The notes beneath the pieces are model-generated. The model was not told where the DNA came from. It saw only the letters and a program-made list of their open reading frames with translations, and did no database searches. This document shows, in pieces, positions 22,405 to 34,172 of a stretch of DNA of 64,000 nt; within the stretch, counting starts at the first letter, position 1; the number at the start of each line of letters is the position of its first letter. Both the position numbers and the translations under genes were made by a program. This DNA is from Fusarium oxysporum f. sp. lycopersici 4287 (Eukaryota; Ascomycota; Sordariomycetes; Hypocreales; Nectriaceae), in NCBI RefSeq assembly GCF_000149955.1, contig NC_030995.1, positions 1,736,001-1,800,000 on the forward strand. Reading direction: 5' to 3'.

Positions 22405-25293
22405 CTACCTCGGAGCTCTTCCCCTGCTGGGCCGTGTCGAATCAGCAAATGTGATGCCTCGTCGACCAGGCGGCACTCTCTCGGTGCCCTCGTCGTCATC
22501 ACTGTCATCACCTCCATTGCCTACACCCAGAGCAGCCTCTCTTCTCCTCCTCTCAGCGGGTGTCTCGCCAGTCTCTTCCTCGCGCTCATCGTCCCCCTGA
22601 GCTGATAGAACGGCGAGACGACGCTTGCGCTCAACAGCTGTCTCACCCTGCTCTTCGGACGGCTTGGATGGGCTCGAAGGGCCTGTATGCCGGGAGGGAG
22701 ATGCAGCTGGAGCCTCCGGTGCCTTCGCCTTCCCGCTAGAGTGATGCTCAGCAGCCTTGGCAACCTTGATTGCAGTCTCAGGTGGCAGGTCCTGTTTGGC
22801 AACCTTCTTGACGGCTTGCGAGGCAGACGATTGCTCTACAACTTCCCTCCTTGTTCGTGAATCCAGCTTCTGTACTTCACGGATAAAGTCCTCCTTAGTC
22901 ATGCGTTGACCAACACCGCCAATTGTGAATCGAATGGCCTTGTCATCGGCTGCTTGGTTCTCCGCAATAGACTTCTTCCTAGTCTGTTCATTTGAGCTGT
23001 TGCCTCCGAATACACCTCCAAAATTGGTCCAACCAGGTTTGGCTGCTGTCTTCTCGCCGGGTGTGGTGCTAGGACCAGCTTCTGAGTTTTCACCCTTGGT
23101 CGTGGGCAGTTCATAGGTTTTAACGACTTCACCGTCCTCGTCTTCGACAATAATCTATGTTTTGTTAGTTCAATCTCTTTGACATAATCCTAGGAATGCA
23201 CGTACCGTATTTCCAAATTGGTAGGCTCTGGCAGGTTCGTGTCGTCGATCTTGGCCCTTTTCCTTGCGCTTTTCCATTTCAGTGTTGTAGACTTCACCCA
23301 CCCTCTTCTTGAAACCAGAGATAGTCCATAGCTTGTCGTGGCCAGGCTTAACGGCTGTGATGGGCACATGGTCTTCGTCATGTCTGTGAGATTCGGGAGC
23401 GGGTTCGACATCAAGAACGTCCCCGTCCTTGTTCTCGAATATCATATCATGGCCCTCCTCGTATACATCCACAGGCTTGGGGGGTGTCTTCTGGCCGCTG
23501 CTGCCGGCAGGGCTATCTTCTGCCTTCTCAATCTTGTCGGTATCCTTCTCCTTGGAGCTATCATCAGCCGCCAAAGTTGATTCGGTGTTGCCTTGTGAAG
23601 GTGATTCCTCTTGCTCGTACTGTTCTGTAGGGGATAAAGGCGTAGATGATTGTCGCTGGGGGAAGATTGCAGACTGAGCAATTGGTCCTCCGGGGCCATT
23701 GTCATCCCAGTTCTTATGCTTGCGCTTTCGCGACACAACCGATGACGAGCGGCTGCCACCTTGGTCTCGCTGTCTGCGCAAAAGATGACTATAAGGCCCA
23801 TTGGGAGGAACCAGAGCATCGGGGGGGAGCTGGGGTCCCTTCTCTTCGTCGATGGACGCCTCAGAGATGGATCTAGCTTGAGATCTGGATTGAGAAGAGA
23901 TTCGGGGTAGTCGGTTCATCCAAGATGGTCCATCTTCGGGAGCAGCTGTGTAAGACATGGTCAAACTCAAGGTGTTGATACGCTTTCCAAGGGTAAAGAC
24001 GGCAATTGAGGAGCCATGGACAAGAATCGACGTGACAACCATGAAGCACACTATCGGCCACACGAGATATATGAGCTCATAATGATCAGTATTCTCGGGT
24101 GGCATCTCCGCCAAAGGTACCGGCTCGCCATGCTCCAATTCAGCTCGTGCCAAGATCGCAACGAAGATCGCGCCCACGCCGATTGGGCCGAAATGACCAG
24201 CGAACAATGCTTCACGCCATGTTTTGACGTCCGGTATAAACGGTTTGAGGGCCAGCATGATAGGAATCCGGCGGAAGAACAGGACAAAAACGGCGATGAC
24301 CACAAGACGCCAAGCCATCATGCCAAATCGACCATCGTTGAATTGCGACCACGGGATGATGGTTCCAAAGTAAACGAAATAAGTCAAGTTAAGCAAAAGA
24401 TCGATAACGTTGGAAACATGCGACTCTTCAGTTTTCTCACCGAACCAACCGTCGTTGGAGAAACCAACTCCTGCTGCGAAACCGACGAGCAAATCGTCCA
24501 TGCCCAGGATACTACCAGAGCCGGCACACCAGAGCGCAACAACGAAGTAGAAGACCAGGAAACTCTCTCGATCGATGAGGTCGCGCTTTTCGGCGAATTT
24601 GATACCATGGCGAGCGATGTAACCAATGGTAAAACCATAGATGGCGCCGAAGATGCACTCGTAGAGAAGAACATACACAACGAAATGGAAGCTCACATCC
24701 TGTGCATCTCGCTTGTACTGGATAAGGTACAGAGATAGATAAATGAAGGGGAATGCCATTCCGTCGTTGCACCCAGACTCGGCGGACAGCAAATCTCGAA
24801 GATGCTTAGGGACTCGCTTTGCAAACTTGCCCTTTCCTACCACAGATGATGCCAGGACAGGATCAGTAGCAGTGACACACGCAGCCACAACAAGACTATC
24901 GAGCCAATCCAATGCAGGGATCATCCAGAAGATGAACAAACTGACAATGAGCCAGCCGAACGTCATTACTGGGACCAAAAGAAAGACAACAGACTTCCAA
25001 TGGCGCTCCATGTAGAACTTGGGCAATTCGACCCCGACGGCGAAACATTGAACAACAAGAACAATTCGGGAGAACTCGACGGTAACGATATCGGTCGAAC
25101 CCCATTCCTGGGGATTGATCAAATTGGCTGCATGAGGACCGAATATTACGCCACAGAGGGTAGCGACTGTGGCTTCACCAATGTACATGCGCTCCTTGAT
25201 AAAGGACGAGCAGAGCATGAAAAGGGAAGTGAAGCCGCCGAGGATAATGTACACCAAGTGCGGCTTGGTGATGTCGAGATGACTCCACGCCAT
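22405..25293 (-). CDS. Plasma-membrane Na+/H+ antiporter, Nha1 type
   Basis: CPA1-family antiporter exporting Na+ (and usually K+) in exchange for protons, giving salt tolerance and pH control. Exons on the minus strand are 23206-25293 and 22405-23154, joined in phase 0 across a gtacgt...acatag intron, giving 945 residues. The first 430 residues or so are a polytopic domain of about 12 helices with the conserved stretches YIGEATVATLCGVIFGPHA, ACVTATDPVLASSVVGKG (the ion-binding ATDPV region) and ESGCNDGMAFPF. The remaining 500 residues are a hydrophilic tail rich in Ser, Pro, Lys and acidic residues, as in fungal Nha1 proteins, where the tail is regulatory. Residues near the C-terminus form an acidic patch (DDSDDDEGTE) and a basic end. 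The start at 25293 begins the conserved N-terminus directly. Confidence 0.95.
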
Positions 25294-28239
25294 GTTGAGT
25301 TATAGGAATAAGAATACAAGAGGTTCGGTCGTTCGATTGGCCTTGATGGCACTCGATACTGATAGTGTCGCGATCTCGGAAGCGATCAAAGCAACGTTAT
25401 CGCGAGAGGGAGCAAATCGGGCGGCGACGCCGCGATCAATTGTTGTTGGCAACTCGTATGCGAGAGAAGCGCAACGTCCACGAGGTGGAGTAAGGTGGTA
25501 AAAGAGAGACGAGAGGGAAAGACCGTCAACAGGAACAGTTGGTCTAAAGTCAATTGTTGTTGTAGGGAAGGAAGAAAAAGAATTTCTCAACGGCCGAGAT
25601 CAACACGCAAAGAGCGAACCGTTTGATCCCCGTCAATCGGCGCCGGGCTCAAAAATGGCACAGGCCTTGAACAGTGTCGTCACAGGGCAACAATGCCTGT
25701 AAAGCCGGGATGGTACGCCACTCGGCGCCACAAAGGCCTTGGCGGGGTGAGACTTATCGATGTGAATCTGGAGAGTAGATAAGGTACCTGTTCTCAACAG
25801 AATACAGCCACGAAGGATGACGATAGAAGTTCAAAATCTCCAACGGCTTTCACTAAAGTGTTTTTTTTAACCTCATCGGCTGGAGATTTGTGTCTCCGGA
25901 GGGGGCGTCTTCTAGCGCAAAAATCGAGGTTCATTGACGAGCAAGGGGATCGTCACCATCGACAGCCATCCATCCATCTCACGACGCAACACACAACCAG
26001 TGAACCACAAGGTCATGGTCAAGGAACAGGGGGCCCCAGTCGGATCAAGTACCGCCAAGAGCCTCTCAGTGGGGGCTCCGCGGGGCCATTTGATGCGCCG
26101 CTACTTTTATCCAGAATCTTCACGACAACCAAGCCGGACAAGACGGCAATATACCAAGACACGGGAGGTCTATTGTGTTGTTCTATTCAATTTTTCAAAC
26201 CTGATATTGTAAGACAAACTCTAGGATATACTTATATAAGCTCAATCCAGTTTTGGCCCTTCAAATCAAGACTCAAATACAGTCTCACGATAATGGCCCA
26301 GATCACATCTCAATAAGCCTTGTCTTACTCGTCAGCTCGTCCTGTCCTCCATGCATCTCCCTTGTCAAACGCCATGACTTTATTTTCAATAACAACGGTC
26401 TGGTTCCACTTCTCGCCTCAACATCTTTCCCTAATACGCTATCCCATATGCTCACCCACATATATACGCACTTGTCTTATATCAAAATTCAATGAGAATG
26501 GCATCCAAAGCCTAGCGACGTCTAATCAATAGTCTCACAAAAGCAATCAGGCTGTCTTATATATGATATGGAAATAACTAACGAGATATGCCGCTAGCCG
26601 TTGATTGCTTGAATAGCTTTCAGCTGCCTGGCAGAAACGATAAAAGCAGCGTTCGCATACTGTAACCCGGCAGTTCCGTACAAGAGATAGAACCCTGTCC
26701 TTCGGTCTCCAACACGAATTGACATTTTCCCTCCGGAGAAAAATGAGCACAAGGAACAAGTTTGCGGGCAATGGATATGACCACCTGAAGACCCTCCAGC
26801 CAATACCTGTATTTCTTGGCACTATAGCATTCCCTCAATGACGACTTTGCAGCGCTAACCTCGGTTTTATTATCTCGAGTCATTTGTTCATCGTCTTGAG
26901 TGATAGACTGATCCGCAGCATGATCATCGTCAATAATGAACGTTCATGTCGAGCTGCATCGTCACCCCGCGAGAACGTGCCCATTCAAGGCGCTTCTCTC
27001 GCTGCAAAAGGCGGCCGAAAGAGAAACGTCCTGGCTCTTGTCTCCTCTCTTGATTTGTGCATCTGTTCCACTAAAATTTCGCGTGAACCCCAGCTCCCAG
27101 GCTCTGTTGTTTTTCGCACATGGTTTGAGGGTCTGTCAAATCAAGGTTATTTTTTACCGCTCCGGCGGCCATAACCTTAGACAACCTTATTTCCCTATCG
27201 AGCTGCGAGATCGATTTTATGCTTATTATTTGTCATGAAACGCCTGAGCTGCCAATGGTTGATAAACGCGGCGTTGAAAACGGTCTAGTTAGGGTTCTCG
27301 GGGGTCTAGATCAGGAGCATTTGGCCCAAGCCCTTGAAAGTCTAAAGGCAGAATCATTCAGGCAAGACTCCATCCAATGTCACTGTAAATCCGCAAGATC
27401 AAATTGAACCCATTGACAATCGCCTTGGTTTGTTGACGTCAGTGAGAATGATAGAAAACACGCTACCCTGTTTCCAGCAAAGCTTCAGACTCTTTTCACC
27501 TTGAATCTGGGTTTCTTAACTCCACAGCAATAACCGCAAGGTTAATACACCGCTCATTCTAAAAAGGGATCTGCGAACCTCCTGTGCGACTTATGAGGGC
27601 ATCATGTCTCACACACACAACATCTTGCACGTTGCGAAGAGAGCACCAAACTTGAAGAAACGTCAATTGACGTTGCATTTTGCAAGTCTTGGATATCTCT
27701 TGGAGATCTAATGGACCCTGGATTTTGGTGCAGCCAAGAGACCCGGAGATGCACCCGAGGCTCGCCAGTCACTCGGCGCCAAGGGCCAAGCTCTCATGTG
27801 AAGTCGCCAAGAGGCAAAAACGTACCAGGTGGTGCAAATGCACAAGAACATGATGTGACGATAGCTTCATTTTGATCGTGATGGAGTAACGCATATTTCG
27901 TGCTACAGAGTTTTGTGAACACAAAGAATTCACTGGGCGCCACGCGAATGTGTTACTCGATCACAATGAATAACCATGCGATAAACTTCAAGGCAAACCA
28001 CTGGGCATCATATACCACTTTTCTCAAATCACATGTATCCCAGGCCAGTCTTGACGAATTCGATCTTGAAGGGTATTCTGTTATTTTCCGGCTATCTAAA
28101 TGCATAACGACGTGAGCTTCTCTCACTTCCGTTGAGTTGTATCTCAAGTTGTTACAGAAATTTACTAACTCCCTCGGTCAAACAAGTACAGTGGTCCTAC
28201 ACCCCTCAACATTGAAAATGAATTGCCAGCTAACTCTCT
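25294..28239. other. Gene-poor region upstream of the antiporter
   Basis: About 2.9 kb. The first kilobase is promoter and leader of the antiporter. I see no convincing gene in the rest. A minus-strand stretch at about 26.59-26.93 kb is the least random part: it has an acidic run (DDDHAADQSITQDDEQ) followed by a helix-like segment, but there is a stop just upstream and no clean splice join, so it may be a gene relic. Nothing resembles a transposon. Confidence 0.4.
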
Positions 28240-29046
28240 CTAGTTGACGACCATATACATGATAGCAGACATGGCAAAAGAAGCACACATGAACCCAAAG
28301 CTGGGAGCATGAACAGAGCCACCAGCTGTTGTGGGCGTAGGAGTTGGCTCCTCGCTGGCTGACGCTGCGGTGTGGCTAGCAGCGCTCGGCCTTGTCACAG
28401 AGGTCATCATGCTAGGGGGAGCAGGCATGGGAAGAGAGCCAGTGGGCTGATCTGTGTCGATTGCAAGAACAGTGCTCTTGGTGGCAAGGTCCTCGTCCAC
28501 GGAAGACAGAGGGGGTCCATCTAGACTACCGTTTGACTTCTCATCCAAAGAGGTGTGGCCAGTCTCAATCAAGACATTCTTCAAGACCTTGGTAGAAGAA
28601 GCAGAGGTCGTTGTTGTGGCTAGGGGCTGAGTCTTCTCAGGCTCAGGCTCCTGTTTGGGTTGAGTCTGAGGCTGAGTCTGAGGTGCAGACTCGGGTTCCG
28701 ATTGAGGCTCATCAGCATCTCGACAGAGAACAGCGACAAGATTGCCCTTCTGACCGCGGCTTAGAAGTGATTCTGAGCTGGCTGAGACATCACCACATGA
28801 TGCTTGGATGAAGCCCTGGGCTTGTTGAACTGAATCCTTGCAAGCAGCACTGCATGCCTTGCCATCAGTGAAGTCCTTGGGGGTGCATTGGGAGAGTGGT
28901 GTATCGTAGGCTTGAACACAGGTCTCTGGGAATGACTTGTCACTGATAGACTCAAAGTCAGACAGCTTGAGGGATCCTGCTGAGGCAGAACCAGCCATGA
29001 GAAGGAAAGACAGCTGGAGCCATCGTCTTGTAGATTGTCCAGTCAT
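28240..29046 (-). CDS. Predicted GPI-anchored cell-surface protein with N-terminal cysteine domain
   Basis: I chose the Met at 29046 (MTGQSTRRWLQLSFLLMAG) over the one at 29082 because it gives a clean signal peptide cut near SASAG; length 268 residues. The mature N-terminus has a cysteine-spaced domain of about 85 residues (CVQAYDTPLSQC, then CSAACKDS, ASC and VLCRD), resembling small extracellular cysteine domains found in many ascomycete wall proteins. A Gln/Pro/Glu-rich linker of short QTQP-like repeats follows, then a Ser/Thr/Pro-rich region likely to be O-glycosylated. A hydrophobic C-terminus (SFGFMCASFAMSAIMYMVV) after a small-residue stretch fits a GPI-anchor signal. Exact function is unknown; a wall or surface role is inferred. 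Confidence 0.82.
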   Translation of the reverse strand: MTGQSTRRWLQLSFLLMAGSASAGSLKLSDFESISDKSFPETCVQAYDTPLSQCTPKDFTDGKACSAACKDSVQQAQGFIQASCGDVSASSESLLSRGQKGNLVAVLCRDADEPQSEPESAPQTQPQTQPKQEPEPEKTQPLATTTTSASSTKVLKNVLIETGHTSLDEKSNGSLDGPPLSSVDEDLATKSTVLAIDTDQPTGSLPMPAPPSMMTSVTRPSAASHTAASASEEPTPTPTTAGGSVHAPSFGFMCASFAMSAIMYMVVN

Positions 29047-29320
29047 TGTGAAAGAAGTGTGTTGTTTTATGTTTAACAGCAAGAGCTGTAGTTTTTCGCA
29101 AAAGAAATGCTTCGACGATAAAGGTATCGAGGGTACACGTTCAATTATATGATTGAATGATTGTGACTTGGCTCAAGCACCAAGCATTGATATCATTCGA
29201 TCAATAAACTGGCAACTCAGTTGAAACGCACTAGGGTGCTGACAACCAGGCTGACGGTCCAACACACTGAAGGATTTGGTCTCGAACGACGAATGAAGCT
29301 GTGTGGCAAGAAAGGTGAAT

Positions 29321-29439
29321 NNNNNNNNNNNNNNNNNNNNNNNNNNNNNNNNNNNNNNNNNNNNNNNNNNNNNNNNNNNNNNNNNNNNNNNNNNNNNNNN
29401 NNNNNNNNNNNNNNNNNNNNNNNNNNNNNNNNNNNNNNN
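29321..29439. other. Assembly gap (N run)
   Basis: 119 N bases in non-coding sequence about 270 bases upstream of the surface-protein start codon, so part of its promoter is missing. Confidence 0.99.
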
Positions 29440-30169
29440 ACAGCTTTCCTCTGGTTTCACAACTGAAACGAGTGTTGATAACTGTTTGCTCCTCTGTCGA
29501 AAATGGGAACAAAGGATGGAATACCGAAAAACGGGGAGAAGGGATTTAATAAAAATGAAGGGGATGCACAAGATATCGGGTAGATAGTATGGGCTGAGGA
29601 AAAGGATGGAGAGAGACAGGACGATCAGGGAGAGGGACTATAGACTACTATGGAGCATCTTTTTACAGAAGGGGATATTTAATGCACATCACTAGCTCGG
29701 AGTCTGGTCAAGACGGCGCATCACAATACGAAAGCACCGACATGTCGTGAGAAGAGGGCCAAGCCATTGGATGGGCTCCGCAATGATCATCAGGGGCGTC
29801 TCTTGTCAAAGTCTGAGCCTGACGTCACACGAGCCATGAGATGTTGAAGTTGCTGTGTTTGCTCTTGAAACGGGAAGACTTACAACACGTAGAGTACAGC
29901 ATTCCTTGTGGCATCTGAACGGCGTGGTTTGTCCTCGTATTCTTCTTCGAGCCCTCGGTCTAGATGAGACTGGATGAATTCAGAGAGAGAGACTTTCTTC
30001 GAGAGACAGTTCACACGTCAGACTTGTTTCAGAACCGTTTGTTTCGGTTTCATTCGTGCCAACGCACAGACGAATCAAAGCCTCAAGCGGGGACGCCAAG
30101 ATGATGAGGAAAAAGGAAGAGAAGCTGCTCGAGTCAGAAATGCTTCTAGTCTAGTGTGCATGGAAGGTT

Positions 30170-30193
30170 CTTCGACTATCGCTATAGTTGAAG
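30170..30193. repeat. Small inverted repeat (hairpin 1)
   Basis: Ten-base arms CTTCGACTAT and ATAGTTGAAG flank a 4-base loop. Nine of the ten pairs are canonical, and the other is a G-U pair in plus-strand RNA. It ends on the base where the larger hairpin begins. Confidence 0.7.
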
Positions 30194-30249
30194 CCTCCTC
30201 TATCGATAATATTTGTTCAAATATTATCGAATAGTCCTGCTGAGGAGGC
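30193..30249. repeat. Large nested inverted repeat (hairpin 2)
   Basis: Inner perfect 13-base arms TCGATAATATTTG (30203-30215) and CAAATATTATCGA (30218-30230) flank a 2-base centre. CTA/TAG (30200-30202 and 30232-30234) extends the stem across a one-base bulge. Outer 7-base arms GCCTCCT (30193-30199) and AGGAGGC (30243-30249) close it. The total paired length far exceeds chance for a stretch this short. It could be a transcribed hairpin RNA, a transposon end or a replication/recombination palindrome. Confidence 0.8.
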
Positions 30250-32377
30250 ATTATCGAGTCTTCATCCCAATACTTGGACCCTTGCTGAACCCTTGCAGTA
30301 ATATTCGCCCCCAGAAATTGCATCCTTTGGCGGATCGAAAAGTGGAAATGCCGTCCCAACGGCGACATGGTACAATCAGAATGTGGCGCTGTAAACTTCC
30401 GACAGAGTACTCTTTTTGACCATCTCAGTCAGCTTACGAACTTAATACGAGAATATTTGCATCCAACAGAGAATTCTCAACATTCGTAGTCTGTTTGTGC
30501 TTGATTCAGAGTCCTCAGAAACCGTTCGGCAGTCATACAGATCAACACTTAGATCAGCTCCCTCTAACCCGTTTGCTCACAAGATCGACTGCACTATTCC
30601 GCCAAGGGCACGACCCTTTGAATCAAGTCGCCCATTTGAGTAAAGACTCGACATATCAGGCAATGCGCTCCGTTTCTGCCTCGGCAAGTCAAGGGGGAGT
30701 TTATTCCGGCTGGGTCAAAGGGTTGTTTGTCCTTTTTTTCCTTTCTCCTTCTTGAGACTTGTGATATCGTCATGCAACGGCTTTTGAAGCGTCCGGTCTA
30801 GATGAATACCCTAGCTCAGCCACTTGGACGCGAGTTCCAGGAGTTGTTTGCTGCCGCTAACACAAATGTTGCCAGTTACGGGTAACACCAGAGCTTCAAA
30901 AGATGGCTAGCCAATGAGGATATTGAATAGCATAGTCCCTTCAAGCCCCATTCGCGATCTAGACCTGATAATTCTGGGCTGGTTCATAAACTTCATCGTT
31001 TGCGAACTAGTTGAGGACAACGGCTTTGTCTGTTCATGTTTCGAAGTCTGTCACTTGCCCCCTTCAGAGTGCGCCTCTTGAACTTTCTTGGACAGTTGGA
31101 CTCCTTTTGGACGAGCCCAATTGCCTTGCTGGTCATTTGACATTGACAGGGTTGCGATGGACTCGAGTTCAGCTACCCTCGGGACGATGCTACCAAATCA
31201 CGGCTTCGACGTCATTGACGTGTGATATTACAAAGTGCTCCCAATATTCATTGATGAGACAGAACTTATACAGTGGGATCATCTCATATTTCATCCTGTC
31301 ATCTCCTCGGATCCGCCAAGTTGGCTCGGAACTGGAGTCCAATCTCGCCAAAGAGAGATCGACACTTCACTTTCGTCACCGCGAGAAGAGGGAGAGAGGG
31401 GGACTCGGAAAATTTTCCCTCGAGAACTCAAGCTTTGGGTCGAGTTCATACCTCCCTGGAAATTGAATGCACTTCGGTCCGCAATATTGGCTAAGCGGCA
31501 GTTTACTTCGTGATGGTAGGAATGGAACGTTATGAAGCAGTAAGGTTTGGTCAATAAGTAGGCGCAGCAGGAGATTCGAGTAATATATTTAATATTGAAG
31601 GGTCGCTTCCATGTCAAAGCGCTGTTGGTGATATCTCTGTGCGTCTGCTGGGCATCAAAGTTTGGACTGTTGGCTGGCAGACTTTTCAGGTTGGGGTCAA
31701 GCACGAGAGCTCTGAGATGCCTGTAGGCTATGGCTATGCAACAGTCAAATAGATAAAACATTTTCGATGATAGAATCCGCATTTTCTCGGCCATTTTACT
31801 GTTATTACTTAGTCGACTAGGCATATCGTTAAAAACTGTGCACGCGGTTACTGTTCTAAGCACTTACAGCACCTCACAAAATACTTGTACTACAAACCTT
31901 CAACTGATTGGGAATACCAACAATTTGCCTGTTGGGGATTGTTTATTATTTTATGTAAGCTTTTATGACACGCTGGTCTGTGTTTACAGTGAAAGATTTT
32001 GGCGGTAGCTTGCTGTTAAAGCCGACGTGAAATCACGATAATTGGCCGTGTGCCATCGGTTGTGGCAATCGTCCTGTGAGAAGCTGCGCGAGACAAACAC
32101 AATGACATGATCCATGATTATCACGGGAACCCCGGCACGCAATTGTGGGTGTAATGACACAATAGGTCTGTATAACCACAGCCGAAGTTCAACTCCAACG
32201 CAGACTTTTCATCATCATTCATTCTTCACAAGTTTAAGGACTGGACATACCAACACCAAAACCTTTCCAGGTCAACTTTGGAGGATAAAATATTTTTCTT
32301 ACCCTGAAGCCTCGCTGGAAATATCGTCTAAGTGGAATGGATACATATCAAAGTTAGGACGTCTATTAACAAGAACA

Positions 32378-32449
32378 GGATCGATAGCTCAGTGGTAGAG
32401 CGAGGGATTGCAGATCCCTAGGCCGCGTGTTCGAACCACGCTCGGTCCT
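32378..32449 (+). tRNA. tRNA-Cys (GCA), copy 1
   Basis: A 72-base cloverleaf without an intron. The acceptor stem GGATCGA pairs with TCGGTCC (one G-U) and the discriminator is T. D arm GCTC/GAGC; anticodon stem AGGGA/TCCCT with loop TTGCAGA and anticodon GCA at 32410-32412; T arm GCGTG/CACGC with loop TTCGAAC. The internal A and B boxes are intact. A T4 terminator follows. It is the first of two near-identical copies, which differ at three positions. Confidence 0.97.
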
Positions 32450-32452
32450 CTC

Positions 32453-32456
32453 TTTT
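32453..32456 (+). terminator. RNA polymerase III terminator, tRNA-Cys copy 1
   Basis: TTTT four bases after the tRNA 3' end. Confidence 0.75.
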
Positions 32457-32570
32457 GCCGACACAACGACCCCACGATTTGGCGTCGTGTCCTTTTTTGT
32501 GCCTCAACGCCACGTCCGCATCTAAGACATATATGCACAACCAACATCGTCAGAAACAAAAATAAGTCAG

Positions 32571-32642
32571 GGATCGATAGCTCAGCGGTAGAGCGAGGGA
32601 TTGCAGATCCCTAGGTCGCGTGTTCGATCCACGCTCGGTCCT
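32571..32642 (+). tRNA. tRNA-Cys (GCA), copy 2
   Basis: A 72-base cloverleaf, anticodon GCA at 32603-32605. It is identical to the upstream copy except for one base each in the D loop (C for T), the variable loop (T for C) and the T loop (TTCGATC for TTCGAAC), none of which breaks a stem. The 121-base spacer between the copies is unrelated sequence, so the pair reflects an older tandem duplication or conversion limited to the gene body. Confidence 0.97.
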
Positions 32643-33036
32643 GACCTTTTGTTCTTTGATAAGGATGACTCAATCTTTTTGCTTCGGCCGATGACTCTGC
32701 TCCAGACGCCCACGACGCGCATGCTCGCCAAGAATCGCCCCAATTGCATTGTGTGACCAGTGACCAGTCTGGCAGGGCCACCTGTAACGGATCAGACTCC
32801 CGGCTTATATCTTTTGCCTTTAACCAGACACCGTCAGCGACAAGAAGGACTTCTCCCCTTACTGTGCATTATACATAATCACTAAACACTTTGTCACTCT
32901 ACCGTTCTGATTATCTTACTATATTCGGATTTCTCAAACTTCAGCACGCTGGTTAAATGATAAGCCCGAGAACCATGTATCAATTCCTTTAATAGATATG
33001 TCCTTGTCTAGTGTAAGCTATGGAGGCCCCTCTAGT
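32643..33036. other. Spacer between tRNA-Cys and the next gene
   Basis: About 390 bases. Apart from the Pol III terminator, no feature is seen. The right part should be the 3' untranslated region of the minus-strand gene ending at 33037. Confidence 0.4.
32647..32650 (+). terminator. RNA polymerase III terminator, tRNA-Cys copy 2
   Basis: TTTT five bases after the tRNA 3' end. Confidence 0.75.
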
Positions 33037-34172
33037 CTATAGGATATTGACAATATCATTTGAAATTTGATGAACATTAACACCAAAGTCTGAAGGGGTA
33101 GTCTATTATCCATGTTAGCTCCCACCTATATCGTAAAGAGACATGCAAAACTTCTTACCTGAAGGTAGAGAATACCGTCTTCTATGACAGTCTCGTTGTA
33201 GGACCTCTTGGTCTTGTCTACAACGCGGACATGAACAGCATGCTTGTCCATGGCCTCGAGGAGTCCCTCCTGAAGCATATCATCCTCACCGAACTTGTCA
33301 TACTCAAGCTGCGAGACCAAGCCTTCAAGATAGGAGAAATGAGATCTTCCAAAGTTTTGCTCCCAACCGCTATCAGCACTAGCCTTGCCCTTGAGCTTTT
33401 CAAAGTTAGCTTCAAAGTTAGGCACGATGGTGATCTCTTGACCGAGGATCTTGTTCAGCTTCTCCTGGATCTGCTGAACGTTGGGGTCATAGTCGCTCCT
33501 GATAGAGGCCCTGGCAACAAAGCTCATGGGTCGAACAGTAGAAGGAGCCTCGTTCAAGGCCTTGGTGAGATTGTTGGTGTCAGCAGCATAGTTGGTGTTG
33601 GTACCCAAGTTGCCCTTGGTGAAGAGGATGATGAGTTCACCCTCAGGACCAACCTTGGTTCCGCAGTAAGAAACAGTGTTCTTCTCATCAAAGTCCATGG
33701 TCAGGACATGGCCGGAGCAGATTTCGTTAATCTCATCCTTAGCCCCATCTCCATTTTGTTCAATGAAGTACTTCAATTGATATTCAACGCCCTCAACATA
33801 GCTAAACAGAAGAGGTAACAGTTAGCAAGTTATTAACGATGGCCACTTGATCCACTAAGACATGCTTCTTGCTGATAACGACCAAGGCGGGCGGCTTAAA
33901 AGGGAAACGAACCTGACAATGAGATCACCCATGGAGGTGTTGCCCCAGGAACCCTCTTCGGCATAAGGATAGAGGGCTTTGGGATCAATGTTGATAGTCC
34001 ATGGCTGACCAAGAGTCTCTGAGAGCTTCTTTTCGTGGTCCTCCTTGGTGTTCTCCCAGCTGTCTCGGACTGGAGCCTTGTTAGTGATATCATCACGGCT
34101 GGTCTATGGAAGATACCTACTGTTCTTGCGGACAGCAAGGGGTAGTTTCTCAGCAGGTGGAAGTCGAGACAT
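33037..34172 (-). CDS. Unknown protein with two tandem copies of an unnamed domain
   Basis: Exons on the minus strand are 34121-34172, 33913-34069, 33159-33801 and 33037-33102, giving 305 residues. The three introns have gtaggt, gttcgt and gtaaga donors; the first and third contain CTAAC branch sites, and all joins are in phase. I do not recognise the family. Two halves of about 135-140 residues resemble each other. Each opens with IRDSWEN or IRSDYDP, continues with EKKLSETLGQ or EKLNKILGQ, then GDLIVSYVEGVEYQL or SHFSYLEGLVSQLEY, and closes with GELIILFTKGNLGTN or DGILYLQTTPSDFGVN. No signal peptide or membrane segment, so probably cytosolic. The divergent neighbour starting at 34884 begins with a related segment, so the pair looks paralogous. 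Function unknown. Confidence 0.82.

Larger units (their letters stand above)
29047..32377. other. Gene-poor region with gap and hairpins
   Basis: About 3.3 kb. The first part is the promoter of the surface-protein gene, interrupted by the second N run. No gene is supported in the rest: plus-strand frames at 30.5 and 31.0-31.5 kb and a 190-codon minus-strand frame at 31.3-31.9 kb have no protein-like character. The notable structure is the pair of inverted repeats near 30.2 kb. Confidence 0.4.

Noticed and set aside
31291..31863. 190-codon minus-strand frame
   Set aside because: Composition is random-like, no domain is present, and smaller overlapping frames lie on the other strand.
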